DNA of 64,000 nucleotides from Drosophila pseudoobscura (Eukaryota > Arthropoda > Insecta > Diptera > Drosophilidae). The notes beneath the pieces were generated by a model. The model saw nothing but the letters and a program-made list of their open reading frames with translations, was not told where the DNA came from and did not search any database. The position numbers and the translations under genes are program-made. The stretch is from the NCBI RefSeq assembly GCF_009870125.1, contig NC_046681.1, positions 30,526,001-30,590,000 of the forward strand, given 5' to 3'. Below are positions 26,301 through 37,627 of the stretch, piece by piece; within the stretch, counting starts at the first letter, position 1, and every line of letters begins with the position of its first letter.

Positions 26301-29300
26301 TTTCAACCAGTGGTCGGAGTTTGGATCGCAAGGGTTAGTACAACTTTTGTGAAATACTTTACGATTTAACGCATTCACTTTCCTTCGCAGATCCTGCTAT
26401 TAATATGCTACACTCTATTGTTGGTCGTGATGTTCAAGAACGGCTGCTGCACGAAGAACTGGCCCTTCACTGGGTCGTTGCCAGTGGGAAAGCAGCAGAG
26501 CTAGCCATGGCGAATTCATGGTTTTTATTCGAGCTTATTGTCAAGTCTATGATAGAGCATTTGCACAATTCAAACACTTTAAACGCGCCACGTAAAAATC
26601 GATTTCCACATCAATATAATGACGATCTGTCAACACTAGTTCATTTAGTTACCACAAAAGTTGTGGGATATCATAGTAATGAACCCAAGTTGGCACAATC
26701 CTTGAATGCTAGTCTAAGCTTTTTCATATTTGATGTATTAAGCATCATGGACCGCGGATTTGTTTTTGGACTGATAAAAACGTATACTAAAGTGCTAATT
26801 TCGAAGAACGCGTCTATTCCAGACTTAATGAATTATAAGATAGATTTTCTGAGAATTGTATGCAGCCATGAGCACTTTGTAGCACTGAATTTGCCATTCG
26901 GGACTTCATATACAATGATTTCAGCACCCTGCAGCCCAACCCCAAGTACGACGTCGAGCAACAGTCAAACATCATGTGTAAGTGCACATTAGAACAAGTA
27001 CACTGCAGTTCTCAATCATTTTCGTTTTTTAGGGTTCGCTTGAGCGTGCAGTGCAAGCCGATCTTAGTCAGGAGTTCCTTCAACAACACTTTCTTGTCGG
27101 ACTGGTTTTAAGCGATTTGGCTTCAGTAATGAAGGTACCCAATCCCCAATTGCACGGAAAAGCGATACGCTGCATTCGTAACCTGATGACTTCACATGAT
27201 TTAGATACACGGTATAGCGAAACGGAAGCACGCGCCCGTGTGGCGTCTTTATACATACCGCTTCTATTCATAGTGATGGACAGCATTCCCCAATTGCATC
27301 AGCATGGCATTGATCATGACCGCTTACATCAGATCGGGCAGCTTGAAGATTATCAAGGACCGCAGCAAACTATTGCAGCAGCGACTATAAGTCCAGAAGT
27401 GGCGTACGCAATATCTGGAAGTCGCCCCTACTACATGAGTGAACAAGTAAAAAACAAGTCCCCATTAAGCTCTGAAAACACGCGCCACTTGTTAGTATGC
27501 TTTCTTTGGGTACTTAAGAATTTGGAGCGTAACATATTATACCGCTGGTTGCTAGGTTTAACTCCTCATAGGGTGCACCAAATGCTACAAGTGGTAAATG
27601 TCTGCCTAAAAACTTTTGAGTATACGGGACAAAAATACATTCCCACCCTAAAGCGGACCAATACACAAAGTTTCAGAAAGAACGCATCTACTGACGTAAA
27701 GGAAAAATTGGAAGAATGTATAAGAGGTACGAACTCCGCCCGCTATGATCTAATTAATCGTCGAAAAGATCGCAATTCGACCGAGAAATTCCGGTGGCGA
27801 AAGGATCAGATGCCCTACCGTTCGCCCTACACCGATAGTGTTGGCAAAAATGAGCACGATCTGGAGCTGAGCCACTTTATCGAAGGGTCATTGGCAACTG
27901 AAATTACGCTTGTTCTACTCGACACTCTAGAAATATTAGTGCACGTAGCTGCCAACATTCACCATAACTTACTTGGTACTCTGCTTAAAGTGCTGCTTCA
28001 CGCACTCTCCCGTAATCAGTCAACGCTGGCGCTGCAAAATTTGTTTGCCTCTCAGCGTGCGCTAATTTTTAAATTCCCCAACCTATTGTTTGACGAGGAA
28101 ACGGACATCTGTGCGGATTTGTGTTTGATATTACTAAAGCATTGTGGATCGCTTTTACCAGGAATACGCTCACAGGCTGCAGCCTCGTTATATTTACTAA
28201 TGAGACAAAACTTTGAAATTGGAAATGTAGGTTTTATTATTTTAAATACTTTTTACAACTTGTATATGATTCGAATTTTGTCATTTTAGAACTTTGCTCG
28301 CGTCAAGATGCAAGTAACAATGTCGTTAAGTTCATTAGTTGGTACCAGCACTGTATTTAGCGAGCAATCACTTCGTCGAGCCCTGAAAACGGTCTTAGTT
28401 TATGCCGAGTCAGACTCCGATCTACAGGATACATCATTTCCTGAGCAGGTGCAAGATTTGCTTTTCAATCTGCATATGATTCTATCGGATACAGTGAAAA
28501 TGAAGGAATATCAGGAAGACCCAGAAATGTTGCTGGATCTCATGAATCGTATAGCCAAAGGATACCAAAACAATCCAGACCTGCGGTTGACCTGGTTAGA
28601 AAACATGGCCAAAAAGCACCGTGAACGTGCTAATCATACAGAGGCAGCCATGTGCTACGTTCACGCAGCTGCCTTAGTCTCAGAATATCTCAGCATGTTG
28701 GAGTCTCAGACCCATTTACCTGTTGGAGCAGTCAGCTTTCAACGCATTTCCCCAAATACGCTCATGGAGTCGGCCGTATCAGATGATGTGCTTAGCCCTG
28801 GCGAGGATGGTATTTGCCTGGGAAACCATTTTACTGAGACTGGCCTAAAGGCGCTGCTTGAAGAGGCTTCCAACTCATTTCAAGTCGCTGGAATGTATGA
28901 AGCAATGAACGAAGTATATAAGATTTTAATACCCATCTGCGAAGCCAACAGAGACTTTCTTAAGCTAGGTAAAGTTCACGGAAAATTGCAGGAAGCATTT
29001 AATCGAATCTCCCAGCTACAGGTAAGCAGCACGTTGATACACCAATGCAAGAAATGATTTTTAAAACCAATTTTCTATATTTAAACAGGGCAAGCGAGTG
29101 TTTGGTACATATTTTCGTGTGGGTTTCTATGGAAGCAAATTTGGAGATTTAGATCAACAAGAATTTATTTACAAGGAGCCGACATTGACAAAGTTACCAG
29201 AGATATTCAGCCGACTACAGGTATACAATATTCAATTATTTGAAACAAGGGTGTACACGGGATTTCTCGAAGGGGGAATTTTTTCTATTAATTTCTCTTA

Positions 29301-29494
29301 AACTGGCAACAATTCTATATTATGATTCTATCGGATACAGTGCATGCTTTTTCAAAGACTATATATATTGTTGGTCCCAATCTCTTCAATTTAAATGTAC
29401 TGCAATATGACGATTACATTACCCTGTGTGCACTTAGTATGTAGAATCATATGCGAAGAAACTTAAGTGAAGAATATTTTTGTATTACCTTTCA

Positions 29495-29534
<40 letters not shown>

Positions 29535-30776
29535 TATACCTTTCTGATTTCCTTCGTTGCTGAAGTGGTGTTTAACATTTCTGATTTAATTTGAAGTCAC
29601 TTCGAGCAAATTGAGGTTAAGACTTGCACAGTGAAAATATAGGCTTTTCGGAAATTTTCCAACCTCAAGTTTAACGACGCCTGCTATTTAAGCAGGTCAC
29701 CTTTAGCATGGGATATGTAATGGGATCTTTTTTGCAGCCATACAAAAAAATTAACACTTTTTAAAGTGTTTGAACACAGTTAAATATATGCTCTTATCAT
29801 TTTTAGAACTTTTATACGGAACGATTTGGCCCAGATTCTGTACATATCATAAAGGACTCGAATACAGTTGATGTGAACTCATTAGATGCCGAAAAGGCAT
29901 ATATTCAAATCACATACGTAGAACCTTATTTTGAAACATATGAAATGCGTCATCGCGAAACCTACTTTGAGAGGAACTTTAACATTAGTACGTGTTTATT
30001 TGTATTTATAGCATTTATATTATATTAACACCTATTGATCAAATTTAGAACGTTTTATATATGCCACACCATTTACAAAAAGTGGTAAGGCCCATGGAGA
30101 GTTGCATGAACAATGCAAGAGAAAGACAATTTTAACAACAGCCAATCACTTTCCATATGTAAAAACAAGAATAATGGTAATTAGTCGGCAGCAAATAGTC
30201 TTGGATCCAATTGAAGTAGCAATTGAGGTAAGTAAACTGATGGTATGCGATCTGAGCAGTTATTAATCTCAACTTCGTATCTGTTTTTTGATTAGGATAT
30301 TCAAAAGAAAACAGTTGAATTGGCGGCTGCTACAAATCAGGAGCCTGCTGATCCTAAAATATTGCAAATGGTCTTGCAAGGATGTATTGGAACGACCGTT
30401 AACCAAGGACCTATGGAAATGGCTAGCGTTTTTCTCTTAAATTTATCAGATGGCACAACCGTACCAACGAAACAGCAAAACAAATTACGGCTGTGTTTTC
30501 GCGAGTTTTCAAAGCGATGTGCTGATGCTTTGAAAAAGAATCGTAACCTAATACTTTCAGATCAAAAGGATTACCAACGTGAATTGGAACGTAACAACGA
30601 TCGTTTTATAGAACGCTTAACACCTTTAATAACTCTTACCGCAATTCAAAATCTTGGCGTTGTTAAGTAAGTTTTTTTTGTGTTCCTATTATTTTTAAAT
30701 GAATTCTTCAGCATATATTTTATTTCCTCTTAGGGCAAACGCATACTACAACAAAAGCACTCCATTGAAATGGTAA
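23337..30776 (+). CDS. Zir: Zir, DOCK6/7/8-type Rho-family GEF (12 exons)
   Basis: A cytoplasmic guanine-nucleotide exchange factor for Rac/Cdc42-type GTPases. Exons resolved by splice signals and frame: 23337-23377, 23460-23544, 23617-23786, 23845-26333, 26391-26977, 27033-28226, 28290-29021, 29089-29220, 29807-29987, 30049-30227, 30296-30666 and 30734-30776. They sum to 6204 nt, or 2067 residues, normal for the DOCK-C subfamily. The N-terminus ([12 protein letters not shown], then [11 protein letters not shown] and [10 protein letters not shown]) is of DOCK6-8 type and has no PH domain, unlike zizimin proper. The C2-like DHR1 domain is near residues 590-735 (begins [13 protein letters not shown]). 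The catalytic DHR2 spans roughly the last 480 residues ([18 protein letters not shown], then [10 protein letters not shown]). Exon 3 must use the acceptor gcaaaaag at 23616, because the later cacag breaks the frame. The last 13 residues ([13 protein letters not shown]) need a 43-bp terminal exon; reading through its donor instead stops after LGVVK. Confidence 0.93.
29498..29530. repeat. (TA)n microsatellite in Zir intron 8
   Basis: About 16 uninterrupted TA dinucleotides inside the 586-bp intron between exons 8 and 9 of Zir. Replication slippage makes its length likely polymorphic. Confidence 0.9.
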
Positions 30777-32654
30777 TTGTTGCTATTCAATGGCGTCAAG
30801 TATTCTGATAAAATCTCCTCTTATTCTGCATTTTCATGTCTAGCGTTTCGGACTATTTTAAGTAAGTTTGTAATAATAATTTATTCAATTTGTCTAGGAA
30901 GCAAATATACGTAAAATATACTATTTACCAACTATTTATAAACTAGTTCATTTGCTTGAAATTATGTAAAAACTGCCAAAAACTATAATGACCATGCAAA
31001 GTTTACACTGTAACTTTTTAATTGTATCCCATGATCCTCAACAATATACATTTTGAATAGACAGACACGAAAGGCTAAATTACAATTTTTCACGTCATTT
31101 AATAATAAGCCCAAATATTTATTTTTGTACAAACGTACAATATACACATTTTCACGAATAATTTTTAACAGAACATTTAAGTAAAATATAATAACCCCTA
31201 TTTGAGGGGACCTCTTTTAGGTATAATTATGCTTGATGTGTTTTAATTATATAAAGTATCTACACATATGTCATATTTTAGCAATTCAAATTCATCCTCG
31301 CCAGGATAGGTTAGAAGATTTACAACACTAACTATTCCCCTGTCTTTTATTCTCTCAGTGTAGCTTAAATTTTTGGGATTTCTTCAATATGTCTTTGTTG
31401 GGCTACTTAGCGAGATGACGCGACAGAACGGCTGCATAATCTGCTTCCGTGCGGGAGCATATATATATAAACAGTTGTAAGATTCAAAAATCTTTATGTA
31501 ACAATAAATTTTTTTATTTTTGAAGCCTGGAAAAAAATATAAATGCACTTAATTTTTGTTCTTATCTTTTTATAAAACTCTCCAGAACTAAAGACAAAAT
31601 AATATGTAAAATAGCTGTTCTTGCGGATCCCGTTTCAGAATGGGTCGCAAAGTGCATTTTGAGGATATTGAAAGAACAAGAAAGAACAATGACTGATAGT
31701 ACTGCATCTGTTAGTAGCCGTACTATAATGAATATGCTGATTGATGTCGATATAAAATACCATATAGCTCAAAAGTTACTATTCTTTAAGAAAAAAATAT
31801 CAGAAGCCGAGTCAATTTCGCGAACGGTCATAGGTTTTCATACTTTACTGTATACTCAATTAATACAAATTTTGAACTTTAAAAAATTTGACTTTCAAAT
31901 AATTAGTTCCATGACATGACTTTATGGGCAGTGGGCAGTGCAAAAAACGAAAAATAATAGGATTTAATAGGTATTACCACTAACCTTACAGTATATTGCT
32001 GGTATTACTGGGCTATATCAGTCTTAATGAATTAAACATATATATACTTACGGTATTACGGTATATATGGTATTTTCATCAGTCGATAGTATCAATAACC
32101 GAACCGGACATTTTGTCGCGGCCGTTTCCTGCCATCATGCCATTCAGCAGGTACTTGCCATGTTGGTCACTTTAACTGAGCCCAATTGGTATTAATTAGT
32201 TATTTTTAATATGTATTTGATATACACCACATATAGTATATCCATATAAACTTAGCTTTTTTAAATATACCGCCAAACTACGAACCGGTTAAAACGGGTC
32301 GACGCGATTTTTGCTCTCGGCCAAAAATGTTTGCCATCCCAGGCTCCAAAGAAGACAAAAACAATTTAATCTCTGTTTTAAAGATATTTCAACGATATTC
32401 TGCAGCTTATTGTCTTCTTAAAGATACCAAGATTAGGTACCAGGATCGAGATATATTTATTATACAAGATGATAATCATATGCATGAATATATCTAAAAC
32501 ATATTAATTTGAGAAAATTTTTTTATTAATTACGTTTTAAAAACAGTTCGGAAAATCGATCTTCATATTAAACTAACGAAATAGAGTATACAAATACATA
32601 TCTACGTATTCACGCATCAAGTTTTAAAGTACCAGCAACTGCGACTGCTTTTTT
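30777..32654. other. Zir-Creld intergenic DNA with coding-like scraps
   Basis: AT-rich sequence that includes the probable Zir 3' UTR. On the minus strand near 31250-31480 there are two short protein-like stretches in different frames (TEADYAAVLSRHLAK, and VVNLLTYPGEDEFELLKYD ending at a stop), separated by frame breaks. They may be remnants of an old gene or transposon. Near 32040-32130 a tatata-rich patch precedes a short ATG frame (MPFSRYLPCWSL). None is strong enough to call a gene. Confidence 0.4.
31586..31919 (+). CDS. Possible exon or gene remnant, unknown
   Basis: After a plausible acceptor (aaaactctccag, ending 31585) the plus strand stays open for 110 codons to TGA at 31917-31919. 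It reads TKDKIICKIAVLADPVSEWV at first, then a lysine- and isoleucine-rich stretch. I find no upstream exon or promoter and no recognised family. It could be a decayed gene, a 3' exon of an unannotated transcript, or chance in AT-rich DNA. Confidence 0.2.
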
Positions 32655-32970
32655 GTTGAACTTTTTTGTTAAAACCTTGTTTTAGAAAAAATGCAATAAA
32701 AGAAAGGACTAAAAAAAACTAGCCAATCTTGTAGAAAATTTATCCATAAATGGCCTAAAATGAAGTGGGCATGAATGTCATTCGCTAAAACCTTTTTTTG
32801 TTTGACCATTTTTGCTAAAACCTTTGTTTAGCAAAATCCAATAAGAGCATATGTTTAAAGTAAGCCAGTCAACTAGAAAATAGGACCATTAATTGGATAA
32901 AATTATGTGGGCTTGGCTATATATTCTATTTAGCTAATAATATTCGACGGAATATCAAAATCGAGGAATA
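32655..32970 (+). repeat. Two tandem copies of the dispersed repeat upstream of Creld
   Basis: Copy 1 (about 32655-32780) and copy 2 (about 32800-32970) share TTAAAACCTT or GCTAAAACCTTTG, AATAA and TAGAAAA phrases with each other and with the copy upstream of Zir (22970-23120). The right end of copy 2 carries CGACGGAATATC, as the Zir copy does. No protein is encoded. Confidence 0.6.
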
Positions 32971-33227
32971 TGGTTTCCAATCCTTGCCGGAGAACGATAA
33001 CCCATTGTAGGCCAAGAGGGTATTTTAATATTCCACCGAAAATAATAATAATTTTATAATCTTAACGCAGTTCAGGTGAAAGATATCGTGTTTTTTTTTT
33101 TTAAATTCAAAGGAAAGATGAATTGAATTTACCAGAAGAATTTATTTTATTTTCCGCCATTTACCTAAAGTAGTTGAACTATTTAAATAGAGGGGGCTTA
33201 AGTGGGCTAAATTCGGTTTTTCATCAT

Positions 33228-33272
33228 ACGGTATATTTTGAAATATGTGACGTAGCTTCGGTATATTTCTGA
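33228..33272 (+). promoter_or_regulatory. Creld: Creld promoter-proximal block shared with Zir
   Basis: 28 bases identical to 23169-23196 (ACGGTATATTTTG...GTGACGTAG), followed by GGTATATTTCTGA, end about 35 bases before the Creld ATG. No Motif 1 or TATA box is seen here. It is probably part of the core promoter or the very 5' end of the transcript. Confidence 0.5.
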
Positions 33273-33306
33273 TGGCCCGGGGTTATAACGAAAGAAGCAC
33301 AAAAAC

Positions 33307-34587
33307 ATGTTGTTTATTAATCATTATTCAACCATAATGGCATTTCTGGCTTTGGCGGTGGCATCCACATCAGGCGATAAGGCTACACCTCCGCCTTGTA
33401 AGGCCTGTAGTTTGCTGGCAACATCTTTCAAAGTTGGCCTGGAACGCACCAAGCGGGGGCATGGTGGTGGAGATACGGCTTGGGAGGAGGAAAAACTACG
33501 TTCCTATAAAAACAGTGAAGTCCGCCTCGTGGAGATCCAAGAGAGACTGTGCTCAGAGGCAGAAGTGGTCAACAAAGACCATTGCCACAACCTCGCCAAC
33601 GAACACGAAGCGGCAATTGAAGACTGGTTCACCCATAAGCAAGCCGAGAGTCCGGACCTTCAGTCCTGGCTGTGTATTGAACAGTTGAGCGTGTGCTGCC
33701 CGCCGAACACCTATGGGCCAAACTGTTTGCCTTGTAGCGAGTGCAGCGGGAACGGTATGAACGAAAACATTATATTTATAATTGTTCCGATTATCATACT
33801 GTATTTACAATGCAGGCAAGTGCAAAGGAGCCGGAACGCGAAAGGGAAACGGAAAGTGTTTATGTGACGCTGGCTACGCGGGATCTAATTGCAAAGAGTG
33901 TGCCCTTCAGTACTATGAATCATTCCGCGATGAAAAGAAGCTCTTGTGCACACAGTGCCATGCTGCGTGTGGCGATGGCGGTTGCACTGGGGCTGGTCCA
34001 AAGAGCTGCCGCAAGTGCAAGGATGGGTGGCACATGGATTCGGAAACTGGATGCGTCGATATCAATGAATGCCTGGATCAGCAGCGTCCAACCGCTTGCC
34101 GTCCGCAGCAGTTCTGTGTGAACAACGAAGGATCATTTTCTTGTCTCGAGTGTGATCGGTCATGTAATGGTTGTGATGGCGATGGTCCAGACATGTGCAA
34201 GCAGTGTGCGGATGGCTTTGTACTCAAAGATGGCAAATGTCAAGGTAAGTAAATGGATTGGGACGCAGCTCGTAATTTTTGGAAAAAAAACCATCTAAAA
34301 AATAATTTTACCCCACATTTCTCGCGCACCTGCTCTCCAAAGACCAATCCGCAGAGGAACGCGACTCGTATGTGAACTTCACGCGGTTACTCACTTACTT
34401 CGGCATGTGCGTGGCCACTTGTGTTATCTTTCAAAGCTCCACACATATTGGCTGGGGCTGCGTTGTTGGTGCGGCTGTTGCCGTATATATTGCTGCTTCT
34501 GAGTACTGGCTTAATTCGCCACAAGCAGGCCATAAGCCCGAAATCGACACAAAGCAGTTGGAGGAACTCATTATGAAGTCATTATAA
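33307..34587 (+). CDS. Creld: Creld, cysteine-rich EGF-like protein, membrane-anchored form
   Basis: A secretory-pathway (ER) protein of the CRELD family, implicated in protein folding and organelle function. Exons 33307-33754, 33816-34244 and 34343-34587 give 373 residues. A hydrophobic leader (IMAFLALAVAS) is followed by a CKAC redox-like motif near residue 31. Next come the WE region (EAAIEDWFTHKQ), an EGF module (CPPNTYGPNCLPCSEC then CLCDAGYAGSNC), furin-like cysteine repeats and a calcium-binding EGF (DINECLDQQRPTACRPQQFC). The last exon supplies two hydrophobic segments (YFGMCVATCVIF and CVVGAAVAVYIAA) and the tail EELIMKSL, as in vertebrate CRELD1. Start: the first ATG (33307) precedes a second in-frame ATG at 33343 that would also keep the signal peptide. 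All three joins keep frame through split glycine and aspartate codons. Confidence 0.93.
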
Positions 34588-34739
34588 GCAGAACTTAGCC
34601 ATCATAGTGTCCAAGTGGGACATAGTGTTTATTCTGTGAATAATTCGCGCCCAAGTCATTTCAAAGATCAGCAGTATTCCTGATTAAACAGAATATGCTT
34701 AAATATCCTTAACGATTTTCTATATTGTTTTGATTGCAG

Positions 34740-34795
34740 TCAGCAGCGACTCGGAAACTGCGCTCAATGAGGAGCCAGCGCACAAAGAACTGTAG
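34740..34795 (+). CDS. Creld: Alternative last exon of Creld (soluble form)
   Basis: An acceptor (gttttgattgcag) precedes 56 bases that join in frame to exon 2 (ends 34244). They encode VSSDSETALNEEPAHKEL and then TAG. This isoform has 310 residues and ends in an acidic tail instead of the two membrane segments, as in vertebrate CRELD2. It requires skipping 34343-34587. Confidence 0.75.
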
Positions 34796-35392
34796 ATGGC
34801 ACTGTAACGCACAGACATGCACACATTTTGTAGACAATTTTAGTTTTAATAGGTCATAATAGTATCAATTAGCAATGAATTAATATGACTTTTGCCAAAG
34901 AGAATTGAGAAATGTTTTCTGGTTTTTCCACTCAAAACTTCAAACACTTGTCACCAAGCTCAAGTTCATTCCTTGTTATTCGTATCACATTTACATCTTT
35001 AATTATTTGGTTTTCAAACATTTACAAAATCACAAATACAACTATAATATACTTTGAAGTTTCAATAATTAGTTTTGACTTAGTGGACCTCAAAATGGCT
35101 GTTTTGAAATGTCCCCCAGAGAGAAATGTTGGATTGCAATGGAATACTGCTTGAAGCTGATAAATAAAGACAACCCCAAAAAACAATCTATTAGGATTTA
35201 TATCCACCAAAAACAACATAAAGAAAACAAATATTAAACAAGTTAACGTACGCCACCACCACATTTTCGCGTTCATAAAAAAGAAAACGGGCTACATTTG
35301 ATCTATATCAACAACAAAAATAAATACATATGATCCTTCACACTGGCCACAAAGTATTAACACAGCCACAGAGTTCCATCTATCATCTAATT
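34796..35392. other. Convergent 3' region between Creld and Nhe1
   Basis: Holds the presumed 3' UTRs of Creld (plus) and Nhe1 (minus). AT-rich, with AATAAA-like signals such as ATAAATAAAGA near 35159 (plus); the reverse-strand signal is less clear. No additional gene is seen. The 80-codon plus frame at 34912-35154 is not supported. Confidence 0.55.
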
Positions 35393-37627
35393 CTACGACC
35401 GTGTGAGATGGCTCTGACTGGTGCTAGCCGCTAATCCAATCTCCTCATCCGACTCATCCGAATCTAAGGGACTCACACGAATCGCCTGGTACCATTTATT
35501 GGTCAAGTCCGCCATCTGAGACTTGCACTCATGCAGCTCCTGGCTGTTGAATCGACGGGTGAAAAACGGAATGAAGTACTTGCGATCGAGGCGCCCAAAG
35601 CGATTGCGAGCCTGGGTAAAGGAGACATCCTCCTCTTCGGTAAGTTCGGACAAGTGCTCTGAATCAATCGCCTGACCCCACTCCCGTGTCTTCGAGAGGG
35701 AAATAGACTTTGAGCGTTTGCGGCTGTTGCTGCTGCGACGCGCTCCCACTGCCTCCTCCGATGAGTTGCGAACAGTTCCACGTGGTCTTCGTTTTTTTCC
35801 AGGCTTAAGATACTTTAGCAGCGGCATGGTAGAACCACCCAAAACCAAGGTTGTGAAAAGCACGATTATCAACCTGCGGATCGAAAATTAAAGAACCCTG
35901 TCATTTTGTTACAAACTGTCTACGCTTACGTGGTTGTAATAATAACGTGGCGTTTCTCTTGGCTGTCAAGATTTAAGTGCAAAGATAACGCATAGGAAAT
36001 AGCTCCACGTAAGCCAGAAAACCACATAATAAACTGCATCTTGTTGTTGATTTTGTGCTCGCGGAATTTGTTAACCAAAAATGCGAGAGGAAAAATGTTG
36101 CAGGCTCGTCCAATAAGACACAATACGATCGCCCATATAACAAAAGACAGCTCAACTTGGTGCTTGAATGAAAAGATCGCTAGTCCCAGATAGGCGAACA
36201 CACAAGTTTCTGCTATAAAAGCCAAGGTCCTCATTGTTTGCTGCATGGTGATTTGAGTTACCTGTAATTGGAGTAAGATGGTGTTTAGAATGTGTTGCAA
36301 GGAAAACAAATAAATATTAGTAACTTACCGTAGACAAGTTGAAATGTGTGTAGTGAGACATCACGATTCCACAAAACAGTATGGCCATAATTCCTGTGAG
36401 GAAGTAAAATTAATAAGTTATATACAATAACTCTCAGTAGCTCTTAGCGATCACTCTAATTGTCTTTACATAAATTATTTACCACTTAAGTGAATTCCCT
36501 CGGCTAAAACGTAGGGAGCGTAGGTGAACATAAGCATCATGGCAAACTCAAGGGACGGATGCTTCCGCAAGTCAATGTGCTTAAGTAAGAGTGCCGATAT
36601 CAATGCGAAGATGACTCCGATGCCGGCCGAAGCAAAGAACATGGCACAGAACGTCTTTAGGGCACTAAAGATTGCCTCTCCCGTGCTAGCCTCTGCATTT
36701 GCGTTGACAGATTGTGTGATGGAAGCGGTTAGAACAATCGATATTGCGTCGTTTAGAATGCTCTCGCCAAACACCAACATGTTAAGTATTGGATCAACAT
36801 CCAGTGCATGAAAAATAGCCACAGTGGCGACAGGGTCAACTGCTGAGATGAGCGATCCAAAGGCAAAAGACTCTGAAAAGCTAAGCCTGCGAGAGAGTGA
36901 ATGAAGTTAGCAACAGTTGAGCAACCGAAGAGAAAAGAAGGAAATTTACTTACCGGAATGCCACCTCTGCAAGACCAAGCAAATATATTCCGGCTCCGAT
37001 GACTAAAGCAGATATGGTTGTGCCAAAAATTGCGAAGACTAGAATCGAGCCAATGTTTTGAAAAAAGTTTCCTTTGTGCAAATTGTAGCCGGACTCAAAA
37101 ATAATGGGCGGCAAGAGGACAAGGAAGAAACCCATTGGAGAAAACACCTCTTCGCGCTTCCAGCTGCCATTTTGGCCAGACATAACGTTCAACGAAAGTC
37201 CAATAAAGGCGCCAAGGAACACCACTACAATGCTCTCCGGCAGATATTGGAAGCCAGTCTGAAGCATTGAGTGGATCAGTAGAATACCTAGCATAATTAC
37301 ACAAATGACAAAGAATAAAGACAGCGAGGAGTTGTGTTCTTGCTCAACAGCATGAGAATCAATGAGCGGAGGTTCCGTGACTAGAGTAGAGGTGTTTCCC
37401 TTCCTTGTGGTGCTCCCATTGATGGGAGAAACAGTCGAGACTGGGACGTTCACCAATGGATTGCTGGGTGAGGAATTTACATGACTGGCGTTACTATTTT
37501 CTGCTGTACTAGAATTTTTAAGTATTGTATTTGGTGATTCCTGCCCGTTGATGTCCACCGCTACTGTTTGCAGTACGAGACAAATTACAGCTGCATTCCA
37601 AAACAGTGACCAGCGGCTAAGATTCAT
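35393..37627 (-). CDS. Nhe1: Nhe1, NHE8-type Na+/H+ exchanger (5 exons)
   Basis: A sodium/proton antiporter that exchanges Na+ for H+ across endomembrane or plasma membranes. Minus-strand exons: 37627-36954, 36886-36483, 36393-36329, 36261-35930 and 35873-35393, totalling 651 residues. The N-terminus has a cleavable-looking signal and then a serine/threonine/asparagine-rich luminal segment with many N-glycosylation sequons (residues 30-102). TM segments begin near residue 103 (LFFVICVIMLGILLIHSML). Family signatures: LLPPIIFESGYNLHKGNFF, FGSLISAVDPVATVAIF (conserved aspartate), VFGESILNDA (Glu/Asn-Asp of the transport site) and WFSGLRGAISYALSL. The cytosolic tail is basic then acidic and includes SEHLSELTEEE and LTNKWYQ, as in vertebrate NHE8 (SLC9A8). 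Every intron has GTAAGT-like donors and phases match. It is convergent with Creld and divergent from Sam-S. Confidence 0.94.

Noticed and set aside
33434..34121. Overlapping frames within Creld exons
   Set aside because: Out of frame with the signal peptide, EGF modules and splice phases of Creld.
35503..35781. 92-codon minus frame inside the Nhe1 last exon
   Set aside because: An alternate frame of the Nhe1 cytosolic tail; the exon joins in frame only as called.
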